Origin: Planctomycetaceae bacterium | GTDB lineage: Bacteria; Planctomycetota; Planctomycetia; Pirellulales; Thermoguttaceae | Assembly (NCBI GenBank): GCA_031274255.1 | Contig: JAISQK010000145.1 | Span: forward strand, 1 to 34,035 | Length of the DNA: 34,035 nt | Reading direction: 5' to 3' | Shown: positions 24,119 through 31,044 of the stretch, in pieces | Position numbering within the stretch: the stretch's first letter is position 1 | Layout of the letters: every line of letters begins with the position of its first letter | Notes under the pieces: model-generated | The model's database searches: none | Seen by the model: only the letters and a program-made list of their open reading frames with translations | What the model was told of the DNA's origin: nothing | Translations under genes and position numbers: made by a program

Positions 24119-25717
24119 ATGGGCGGTAATCCGTTTTTGGGAGTGTTTTTTCATTGGCTCGGCGGCTTGGCTTCCGGGAGTTTTTACGTGCCGTACCGTG
24201 CGGTCCGCAAATGGTCGTGGGAGGTTTTCTGGCTGACCGGAGGTTTTTTCAGTTGGATCATCGCTCCCTGGGTTGCCGCGTTTCTCCTCTCAAATGACCT
24301 CTGTGCCGTGCTTCGGATCGCATTTCAGGAACATTTCAACAGTGTCGGACTGGCGTTTCTTTTCGGTATGATGTGGGGCATGGGGGGGCTGACATTCGGT
24401 CTTACCATGCGGTATCTCGGCATGTCGCTCGGCATGGCGGTGGCATTGAGTTACTGCACCGTCTTCGGGACATTGATGCCGCCGATATTCCGCCGCGAGT
24501 TTGTTTCGAAAGTTTGCGGCGAACCTTCGGGAATCCTCATTCTTTTCGGGCTTGGAATCTGTATTCTGGGAATCGTCATTGCCGCTTTGGCCGGAATGTC
24601 GAAAGAGCGTGAGATGTCGGAGGAGGCGAAGCGTGCCGCAATCAAGGAGTTCAGTTTCACAAAAGGTCTCCTCGTGGCGACGTTTTCCGGAATCATGAGT
24701 GCCGGGATGTCGTTTGGAATGGCCGCCGCAACTCCTATCGCCGACATTTCCCTCAATCACGGGACGCCCAAAATGTGGTCGGAATTGCCGAGACTTTGCG
24801 TGATTCTCGCGGGCGGTTTCACGGCCAATTTTGTGTGGTGTCTCCTTTTGTTTCTCAAAAACAAAACCGGCGGACAGTTCTTCGCCAAATACATCGACAA
24901 CAGCGGCAACATTCCGCAAACACCGGAAGACCGTTTCCGTGTGCCGATGCTGGCGAACTACATTTTCTGCGCCGTTGCCGGAACGACATGGTATCTTCAG
25001 TTCTTTTTCTACTCCATGGGCGAGACGCAAATGGGAGCCTATCAGTTTTCGAGCTGGCCGCTCCACATGGCGAGTATCATGATTTTCAGTTCCCTTTGGG
25101 GAATCGCTCTGAAGGAGTGGAAAGGAAGCAGCGGTTACACCAAAACCGTTCTTTTTGTCACGCTTGTGACGCTGATTTTTTCGACCATTGTGATGGGGTA
25201 CGGCACGCATCTCGGTAAAATCACCAACGAAGCCCGGTTTTACAGTATTGCGGAACAAATCCTCCTTGAGCGTGATGCGATGGACAACGCCAAGGCGGAT
25301 CAAGCCAGGAAAGCGGACAGAGTAAAAACCATTTTCGCACTGACCGGAAAAATCGCGAAGTTTGACAAACCGGCTGAAAAAACGGAAGCGGGAAAAGACA
25401 CGGCATTGCCGCCAATTATAGGCTTGGCGAAGGATATTGAGCTTTTCGACTCCTTCTACCTGAGTCCGCTCAGCGAAGAGGGAAAAACCAAACGCAAAAT
25501 CAACGAGCGGGACAAAAAAATCGCTCATCTTGTGAGAGACATTGCCGCGTCCCGTCAATTGTTTGTCGATACGGAGGGAAAGACGGAATCCCCGGAAGAA
25601 GCGGTTCTGACCGCGAACAAAGAGAGGGCGATTCAAACGGCAAACACCGTGGAAGAACTTCTGGCGGCACTCAAGCGGCGGGAGACATCCTCATCAGACA
25701 AAAAAGCGAAGGAGTGA
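24119..25717 (+). CDS. RhaT-like L-rhamnose/proton symporter with a long C-terminal extension
   Basis: A 532-residue protein. Residues 1-370 align by eye with E. coli RhaT (344 residues): the start MGGNPFLGVFFHWLGGLASG, PYRAVRKWSWEVFW, LTMRYLGMSLGMAVAL, and WYLQFFFYSMGETQMG followed by SSWPLHM, over about ten membrane helices. RhaT imports rhamnose with protons. From about 375 a hydrophilic extension of roughly 155 residues follows, lacking in RhaT. It contains Lys-rich and coiled-coil-like sequence (ERDAMDNAKADQARKADR, NERDKKIAHLVRDIAA) and ends KKAKE. The substrate may be rhamnose, but no rhamnose catabolic genes are adjacent, so another sugar is possible. Start: ATG at 24119 after AAGGAAATTTT. 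proC begins five bases after its stop. Confidence 0.85.
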   Translation: MGGNPFLGVFFHWLGGLASGSFYVPYRAVRKWSWEVFWLTGGFFSWIIAPWVAAFLLSNDLCAVLRIAFQEHFNSVGLAFLFGMMWGMGGLTFGLTMRYLGMSLGMAVALSYCTVFGTLMPPIFRREFVSKVCGEPSGILILFGLGICILGIVIAALAGMSKEREMSEEAKRAAIKEFSFTKGLLVATFSGIMSAGMSFGMAAATPIADISLNHGTPKMWSELPRLCVILAGGFTANFVWCLLLFLKNKTGGQFFAKYIDNSGNIPQTPEDRFRVPMLANYIFCAVAGTTWYLQFFFYSMGETQMGAYQFSSWPLHMASIMIFSSLWGIALKEWKGSSGYTKTVLFVTLVTLIFSTIVMGYGTHLGKITNEARFYSIAEQILLERDAMDNAKADQARKADRVKTIFALTGKIAKFDKPAEKTEAGKDTALPPIIGLAKDIELFDSFYLSPLSEEGKTKRKINERDKKIAHLVRDIAASRQLFVDTEGKTESPEEAVLTANKERAIQTANTVEELLAALKRRETSSSDKKAKE

Positions 25718-25721
25718 TGGG

Positions 25722-26537
25722 GTGACAAAAATCATCGGATTTATCGGGGCCGGGCAGATGGCGACGGCACTGGCAGCGGGGTTTCTGAAATCAGGAACGC
25801 TGAAAAGGATGGAACTTTACGCGAGTGATGTGTCCCGTGCGGCGGCGGAACGGTTTTTGACGGCAACCGGTGCGGTGTTTTGCGACACCAACACGGAGCT
25901 GCTGCAAAACGCGGAGGTCGTGTTTCTGGCGGTCAAACCTCAGCAGATGCCGGACGTGCTTGATGGAATTTCCGGTGAGCCGGGCATCAAAGAAAAATTG
26001 TTCGTGACGATTGCCGCCGGACTTCCGATCCGTTTTTTCGAGGAAAAACTCGGATTGTCGGCGCGGATCATCCGGGTCATGCCGAACACGCCGGGGCTGG
26101 TCGGTGAAGCGGCGTCCGCGCTGACTCCTTCCAAAAATGCGAAAGACGCCGATATTCAACTGGTGCGGTCCCTCCTTGAGACGGTCGGTCTCGCGGAGCA
26201 GATTCCGGAAAAGCTGATGGACGCCGTGACGGGACTTTCCGGTTCCGGTCCGGCGTTTGCCTATATGATGGTCGAAGCGATGAGCGATGCCGGCGTGAAA
26301 ATGGGGCTGCCCCGTGCGACGGCGGTTCAATTTGCGGCCCAAACGCTGAAAGGGGCGGCGGAAATGGTGCTGAAAACCGGCGACCATCCGGCGGTGCTCA
26401 AAGACCGTGTCATGAGTCCTGCCGGAACAACGATTGCCGGAGTCAGCGCACTGGAGGACCGCGGGTTTCGTGCCGCGGTCATGGCGGCGGTCGAAGCGGC
26501 GACACGGAGATCTCAGGAACTTTCCGGGGCCAAGTGA
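25722..26537 (+). CDS. proC: Pyrroline-5-carboxylate reductase
   Basis: A 271-residue enzyme of normal ProC length. An NAD(P)-binding Rossmann motif, IGFIGAGQMATALAAGFLKS, is at the start. AVKPQQMPDVL and IRVMPNTPGLVGEAASAL lie in the middle. The C-terminal dimerisation and active-site block reads GLSGSGPAFAYMMVEAMSD and SPAGTTIAGVSALED. It reduces 1-pyrroline-5-carboxylate to proline, the last step of proline synthesis. The start is a GTG at 25722, with AAGGAG seven bases upstream lying in the stop region of the symporter gene, so it is probably translated from the same message. No other proline genes are adjacent. Confidence 0.97.
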   Translation: MTKIIGFIGAGQMATALAAGFLKSGTLKRMELYASDVSRAAAERFLTATGAVFCDTNTELLQNAEVVFLAVKPQQMPDVLDGISGEPGIKEKLFVTIAAGLPIRFFEEKLGLSARIIRVMPNTPGLVGEAASALTPSKNAKDADIQLVRSLLETVGLAEQIPEKLMDAVTGLSGSGPAFAYMMVEAMSDAGVKMGLPRATAVQFAAQTLKGAAEMVLKTGDHPAVLKDRVMSPAGTTIAGVSALEDRGFRAAVMAAVEAATRRSQELSGAK

Positions 26538-26630
26538 CACGGGCCGGGTGACCGTCCGTACGTTGAGTCCCGCGGTTGAAAAAACGCCGTGAGGACACCA
26601 AGACAAGAAGAACTCACCAAGGAGATTTTT

Positions 26631-27629
26631 ATGCGGTTTCCCTTTTGTTTACGGGCCACTTTACCGGCCGCTTTACCGGCAGCGGTTTTTTGTCTGATTC
26701 CATGGTTCCTCCCCGCCGAAGAGGAAGTGCTTTACCAACCGGACGAACCGGCCGCGGCGGTTTTTCCTCTCTGGCCCGGTACGGCTCCCGGCGAAAAGGG
26801 AAATCCCGGGGAAGAGAAAGGAATCACGACCAACATTCTTCGGATTGAAAACGTCACGGTTCCCACGCTGACCGTTTACAAGCCCCGCCAGGCCGAAGGT
26901 AAAATCAAAGACACCGGCGCTTGCGTGATGGTTTGCCCCGGCGGCGGATACAACATCCTCGCTTATGATTATGAGGGAACGGAAATCGCCGGTTATTTCA
27001 ATTCTATCGGAGTCACGGCGGCGGTGCTGAAATACCGCGTGCCGCGGCGTGAAGGTCTTCCCAAACATCTTCCCGCTCTTCAGGACGCTCAGCGGGGAAT
27101 CCGGATTTTGCGGGCCCGCGCGGAGGAATGGGGAGTGGACCCGAACCGTATCGGCGTCCTCGGATTTTCCGCCGGAGGACATCTCACCATGATGACGGCC
27201 GTCCATTTCGATCAAAAGACCTATGAACCGGTTGATGCCGCGGACCGAATCAGTGCCAGACCCGATTTTGTCATGCCGATCTATCCGGCGTACATGATGG
27301 AGAATGAGAAGGAGTTTCGGGCCGGCGTGCCGCTTGCCGGCGAGGTGACAATCCGCAAGGACATGCCGCCGGTGTTCCTTTCCGTCACCGATGATGATGA
27401 AAACCGTGCCGCCGCCGGGGCCCGGGTTTACATTGCCATGAAAGAGGCGGGTGTTCCGTGCGAGCTTCACATTTTTGCCAAAGGAGGTCACGGCTACGCG
27501 CTCCGCAAGGGACGCGGTCCGGCGGCCGGTTGGGACAGACTCCTGACCGACTGGCTCCTGACCGGCGGAATCCTCAAACAGGAAACAAACGCCCCTCCTC
27601 TGCCGGAAAGCCGTCCCCCCTTGGAGTAA
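26631..27629 (+). CDS. Secreted alpha/beta hydrolase (esterase/lipase-type)
   Basis: A 332-residue protein whose first 28 residues are a Sec signal peptide (MRFPFCLRATLPAALPAAVF, cleavage near LPAEE). The fold is a typical esterase. The oxyanion loop is PGGGY (103-107). The nucleophile S170 is in GFSAGGH. Probable acid residues are at D254-D256 (VTDDDE), and H287 is in AKGGHGYAL. It resembles planctomycete xylan or carbohydrate esterases and polyester-type hydrolases (prolyl oligopeptidase/BD-FAE-like, DUF-type) that remove acetyl or feruloyl groups. The actual substrate is not determined by these motifs. The start at 26631 has CAAGGAGATTTTT upstream, the best site in the frame. The gene ends inside the first unit of the 21-bp palindromic array. 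Confidence 0.87.
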   Translation: MRFPFCLRATLPAALPAAVFCLIPWFLPAEEEVLYQPDEPAAAVFPLWPGTAPGEKGNPGEEKGITTNILRIENVTVPTLTVYKPRQAEGKIKDTGACVMVCPGGGYNILAYDYEGTEIAGYFNSIGVTAAVLKYRVPRREGLPKHLPALQDAQRGIRILRARAEEWGVDPNRIGVLGFSAGGHLTMMTAVHFDQKTYEPVDAADRISARPDFVMPIYPAYMMENEKEFRAGVPLAGEVTIRKDMPPVFLSVTDDDENRAAAGARVYIAMKEAGVPCELHIFAKGGHGYALRKGRGPAAGWDRLLTDWLLTGGILKQETNAPPLPESRPPLE

Positions 27630-27842
27630 GACTTTCCCCCCCGGGAGTGAGGTTTCCACTCCTCGGAGTGAGACTTCCGCTCCCGGGAGTAGGACTTTCA
27701 CTCCGAGGAGCGAGACTTCCACTCCCGGGAGTAGAACTTTCTCTCCCGGGAGCGAGGTTTCCACTCCCGGGAGTAAGGCTTCCGCCCCCGGGAGTGAGGC
27801 TTTCCCTCCCGGGAGCGAGACTGTCCCTCCTCAGGAGAGAAA
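27621..27842. repeat. Tandem array, 10 units of exactly 21 bp with a palindromic core (array 3)
   Basis: Ten consecutive units start at 27621, 27642, 27663, 27684, 27705, 27726, 27747, 27768, 27789 and 27810, plus a partial eleventh. The consensus is CGGGAGTGAGGYTTCCACTC plus C. Across each unit junction sits the palindrome CTCCCGGGAG or a version CTCC-NN-GGAG, where only the central two bases change (CG, TC, GA). Alternatively GGAGT pairs with ACTCC within a unit, around a loop of nine. The array begins with the stop codon of the esterase, extends into the leader of the ABC gene, and encodes nothing with a ribosome site. Confidence 0.92.
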
Positions 27843-27936
27843 CGGGGGAACGGGGCGGCGGACATTGCGGGGACCGCACCGGGGGCCGTGGGATTCGGCG
27901 GGATGGCGAGGTTTCAAATTCAGAAAGACTTTTCCC

Positions 27937-28686
27937 ATGATTGACGTGGAAAATCTCACGAAAGTTTATGACGATTTCGAACGCGGTTCCCTGACCGCGG
28001 TGGACGGGGTGAGTTTTTGCGCCGAAGCGGGTCAGGTTTTTGCCCTGCTCGGTCCGAACGGTGCCGGGAAAACGACGATTTTGCGGATTCTTGCCACGAT
28101 GCTTCGTCCGACTTCGGGAACGGTCCGCATTGCGGGGTTTGACGTTCTCACTCAGGCGTCGGAAGTGCGGCGGCAGATCGGTTATGTTTCGTCGGGAACC
28201 GCCATTTACGACCGCATGACCGGCTGGGAAATGGTCAGTCACTTCGGACGGTTGTACGGACTCGCCAAAGACATCCTTTATCCCCGGATGGAGGAGCTTT
28301 TCGACCGTCTTCACATGCAGGACACGCGGAATGTTCTCGGCAACAAGATGTCGAGCGGCATGAAACAGAAAGTTTCCATTGCCCGTGCCCTCATTCATGA
28401 CCCGCCGATTCTGATTTTCGACGAGCCGACCGTCGGCCTGGATGTTCTGACCGCGCGGACGCTCCTGAAGTCCATTGCGGAACTCCGTGACCGGGGGAAG
28501 TGCGTCATTTTTTCCACGCATATCATGCGGGAAGTGGAACGGCTGTGCGATCAGGTTGCGATTGTCGCTTACGGAAAAATTCTTGCTCAGGGAACCCTCT
28601 CCCAGATGCGGCGGATGTATCAGGAGGAGGATGTGGAGGAGATTTTTTTCCGCCTGATCGAGGGGGAATTTCAGGCCGTATTGTAA
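27937..28686 (+). CDS. ABC-2-type transporter ATP-binding protein (NatA-like)
   Basis: A 249-residue nucleotide-binding domain: Walker A GPNGAGKTT at 39-47, signature SSGMKQ at 139-144, Walker B ILIFDEP at 158-164, H-loop H195 in FSTHIM. In place of the Q-loop Gln it has IGYVSSGTAIYDRMTGWE, which is the NatA form (the sodium-export ABC ATPase family) rather than the drug-export form. The frame is open upstream to 27865, but the ATG at 27937, start of IDVENLTKVYDDF, begins the domain correctly. Its ribosome site is weak (GAAAG). It works in pairs with a membrane permease, normally in the following gene. Here the downstream gene is missing and repeat DNA begins after eight bases. Confidence 0.9.
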   Translation: MIDVENLTKVYDDFERGSLTAVDGVSFCAEAGQVFALLGPNGAGKTTILRILATMLRPTSGTVRIAGFDVLTQASEVRRQIGYVSSGTAIYDRMTGWEMVSHFGRLYGLAKDILYPRMEELFDRLHMQDTRNVLGNKMSSGMKQKVSIARALIHDPPILIFDEPTVGLDVLTARTLLKSIAELRDRGKCVIFSTHIMREVERLCDQVAIVAYGKILAQGTLSQMRRMYQEEDVEEIFFRLIEGEFQAVL

Positions 28687-28693
28687 TCGCTTC

Positions 28694-29229
28694 TTCCTTC
28701 TGTGCCGGAGGGCCGCGACGCCGCGGCAGGCGGCAACGCGAGGGCGTTGCATCCCGGTAGGCTCCCGGTCTCTTCGAGACGGTCGCTCTCCAATAGAAAA
28801 TCTTTCCACTGGAGGCCGAAGGCTACTGCGGTGAAGCAGCATGCTTCCCGCTCCGAAAGCCACAAACCCGCTCTCGTTGCTCGCTGGAATCCACCGGTTG
28901 AACAACGCATCTAACGGAGGCCGAATGGAACGCAGTGACCATGAGGCTACTGCGATGGAACAGCATGTTCCCCCGCTCCCGCTGGGAAGCGTGCCGCTTT
29001 TCGTCGCACATCGCAAGCGGTTGGAAAGACGATCCATTGGAAGCGAACCGAACGAAGTGAGTGTGAGCCTACCGGGATCCAACGCCCTTGCGTTGGCCGC
29101 CGGAGGCATTTCTTGTTATTCTTTTCCCGTTGTTCCGCTCACCGCTTCCCAGCGACTAACAGGAGCGGGTTCGTGGCTCTCGGAGCGGCGGGATCCAACG
29201 CCCTCGCGTTGGCCGTTGCGGCGTTGCTT
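28694..29229. repeat. Mosaic intergenic repeat, copy G (longest block)
   Basis: This 536-bp gene-free block lies between two converging genes and is composed of at least three joined sub-blocks. Perfect hairpins: 28733-28750 (GCAACGC/GCGTTGC, loop GAGG), 28768-28780 (GTCTC/GAGAC, loop TTC), 29079-29096 (CCAACGC/GCGTTGG, loop CCTT) and 29195-29212 (CCAACGC/GCGTTGG, loop CCTC). It also holds AGAAAATCTTTCC, GAATGGAACGCAGTGACCAT, GCCGGAGGCATTTC and GTTGTTCCGCTCACC. It ends at the nspC stop codon. Confidence 0.85.
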
Positions 29230-30435
29230 TTACGACAATCGCTCCTTAAAATCTTCGTAGCCAAACTGACGCAGCACCTTGACATCGCCGCCCGGAACGT
29301 CCGAATCGCACGAGACAATCGCCGGAAGCTGGAGTCCGTTGAACATCGTGTTTTTGCAGATCGTATATTGCGCCATGTCGCTGAACACCAGCCGGTCGCC
29401 GACTATCAGCGGTTTTCGGAACTGGTATTCCCCGATGATGTCGCCGGAAAGACACGTCTTGCCGCCGACAATATACTTGTAACGTCCGCTTTCAAGCGGC
29501 GCGTCCGCCAGTTCCACCACCCGCCGGGCGTTGAGAATTTCCGGCGTGTACGGCATCTCCAGAACGTCCGGCATGTGAGCCGTTCCCGACGTGTCCACAA
29601 TCACCACACTCAGGTTGTTCGGATTGGCGATGATGTCAAGGACCGACGTGACCAGAAAGCCGGAATAAAGCACATGCGTCTCCCCCGGCTCCAGATAAAT
29701 CTGAAGCCCGGTCCGCTCGTGGAAATCGGTCAGAAGTTCGCAAAGCTGGTCGATGTCGTAGCCGAGCCGCGTGATGTGGTGGCCGCCGCCGAAATTGATC
29801 CACTTGATCATCGGAAAATAACGGTCGAACCGCTGCTCGACATGCAGCAGCGTCCGCTCCAGAACGTCCGGCCCCTGCTGGCAGATCGTGTGGAAGTGAA
29901 AACCGTCCACGCCGTCCAGCGAGACCCCGTAAAGTCCGTCCTCGCGGATCCCGAACCGCGACCGGCTGGTGCACGGATTGTACATCTCGATCTGCACTTC
30001 GGAATACTCCGGGTTGATCCGCAGTCCGACCTCGATTTCACGCCCCGACTTGTTCAATAGCGGCTGAAAGGTCTTCCATTGATTCACCGAATTGAAGACG
30101 ATCGTGTCGGCAAGCGTCGTGAGATACTTGATTTCGCTTTTCGAATAGGCGGTGGAATAAATGTGAAGCTCCTTGCCGAACTCCTCTTTGCCGAGCCGGG
30201 CCTCATGAATACTGCTGGCCGTGGTCCCCGCAAGATACGGAATCATCTCGTCGAAAAACCCCCAACTGGAAAACGCCTTCAGCGCGAGAAGAATCTTGGC
30301 ACCGCTGCTGTCCTGAACCTTCTTCAGAAGCTGCATATTGCGGCGGAGCCGCGCACGGTCAATCACGTAATACGGAGTCGGAACATCAAACAACGCATAA
30401 TCAAAATCAGGAAGTGCAAAGGTGGACATGATCAT
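29230..30435 (-). CDS. nspC: Carboxynorspermidine/carboxyspermidine decarboxylase
   Basis: A 401-residue fold-III PLP decarboxylase of the NspC type. The N-terminus reads DYALFDVPTPYYVIDRARLR, then the PLP lysine K53 in LLALKAFSSWGFF. IYSTAYSKSEI, NPCTSRSRFGI and a substrate loop with NFGGGHHIT, YLEPGETHV and SVVIVDTSGTAHMPD follow. The final segment, VSCDSDVPGGDVKV, carries the second-subunit catalytic Cys region. It removes CO2 from carboxynorspermidine or carboxyspermidine to make the triamine. The partner dehydrogenase (NspB/LYS1-like) is not in this window. There is a second in-frame Met at residue 3 (30429). Upstream is repeat DNA (copy H), which must lie in its promoter region. Confidence 0.93.
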   Translation of the reverse strand: MIMSTFALPDFDYALFDVPTPYYVIDRARLRRNMQLLKKVQDSSGAKILLALKAFSSWGFFDEMIPYLAGTTASSIHEARLGKEEFGKELHIYSTAYSKSEIKYLTTLADTIVFNSVNQWKTFQPLLNKSGREIEVGLRINPEYSEVQIEMYNPCTSRSRFGIREDGLYGVSLDGVDGFHFHTICQQGPDVLERTLLHVEQRFDRYFPMIKWINFGGGHHITRLGYDIDQLCELLTDFHERTGLQIYLEPGETHVLYSGFLVTSVLDIIANPNNLSVVIVDTSGTAHMPDVLEMPYTPEILNARRVVELADAPLESGRYKYIVGGKTCLSGDIIGEYQFRKPLIVGDRLVFSDMAQYTICKNTMFNGLQLPAIVSCDSDVPGGDVKVLRQFGYEDFKERLS

Positions 30436-30469
30436 TACTTTTTCTTGTTAAAGGGTTATCGCAACGTGG

Positions 30470-30702
30470 CGGCCGGGCAACATGCAGACGTTGCCGCCCG
30501 GTATGCTCACGGCCTCTTTGAGGCGGTCGCTTTCAATAGATAATGTTTCCCGCCGCTTTTCTTTTGTTCCGGCAGTATTCCCGTTGTTCCGCTCGCGGAC
30601 TCCAGTGAGCAACGCGGGTTATTGTTCGGGACGGCAGTCCCCTCCGGGATGCAACGCCCGTGCGTTGCCGCCCGCCGCGGCGTCGCGGCCCGCCGGAGGC
30701 AT
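30470..30702 (+). repeat. Mosaic intergenic repeat, copy H
   Basis: Part 1 (30470-30555) carries the hairpin GCCTC-TTT-GAGGC (30512-30524) and a worn GGAAAATCTTTCC counterpart. Part 2 is a complete 120-bp module, 30583-30702, starting GTTGTTCCGCTCGCGGACTC and ending GCCCGCCGGAGGCAT. Inside it is the hairpin GCAACGC-CCGT-GCGTTGC (30651-30668). 54 bases (30615-30668) recur identically in copy I. The following bases to about 30867 contain no gene that I can support. Confidence 0.85.
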
Positions 30703-30867
30703 CCTTTTATAAATCTATGCCATCAACGGTTCATAAGGTCATGTTGTTGGGATAACTCTGAGTGTTTTCACTGGACGTTAAAAGGAGATGAGGGAAACTT
30801 TTGGTATTGATAAGATACCGCACAAAATCCCGACCGGGAAGTCCCGGCGTCAACGTAACACATTGGA

Positions 30868-31044
30868 TCGCAATCGCGAGCCGCGACAGGCAGTATGCCT
30901 TCCGGCTGCGCGGTCGGCTTCCGATGGACAATCTTTCCAGCCGCTTGCGATATGCGGTGAAACGGCACGCTTCCCAGCGACCAACGGAAACGGGTTATTG
31001 TTCGGGACGGCAGTCCCCTCCGGGATGCAACGCCCGTGCGTTGC
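30868..31044 (+). repeat. Mosaic intergenic repeat, copy I
   Basis: It contains AATCGCGAGCCGCGACAGGC, GGACAATCTTTCC, AACGGCACGCTTCCC and the identical 54-bp segment 30991-31044, whose final hairpin is GCAACGC-CCGT-GCGTTGC (31027-31044). The last repeat base is the first base of the stop codon of the convergent SPFH gene, so the element joins the coding sequence with no spacer. Confidence 0.85.

Noticed and set aside
18911-25717. A rhamnose utilisation operon (isomerase plus RhaT)
   Set aside because: The isomerase and the symporter are separated by a peptidase and a peptide transporter, each with its own leader, and there is no kinase, aldolase or regulator. Only the transporter similarity is supported.
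27621-27842. Heptapeptide-repeat coding gene in array 3
   Set aside because: Frames are open on both strands but no start codon with ribosome site leads into them, and the palindromic conservation is at nucleotide level. I keep the coding origin only as an alternative.
27574-29109. A 511-codon minus-strand frame crossing the ABC gene, array 3 and repeat copy G
   Set aside because: It is antisense to the ABC ATPase and stays open through the array only because 21 is divisible by three.
30583-30702. Integron attC site
   Set aside because: The repeat is hairpin-rich and lies at gene ends, but the RYYYAAC/GTTRRRY core pairs are not found in the right places, and there is no integrase or cassette-like run of genes.
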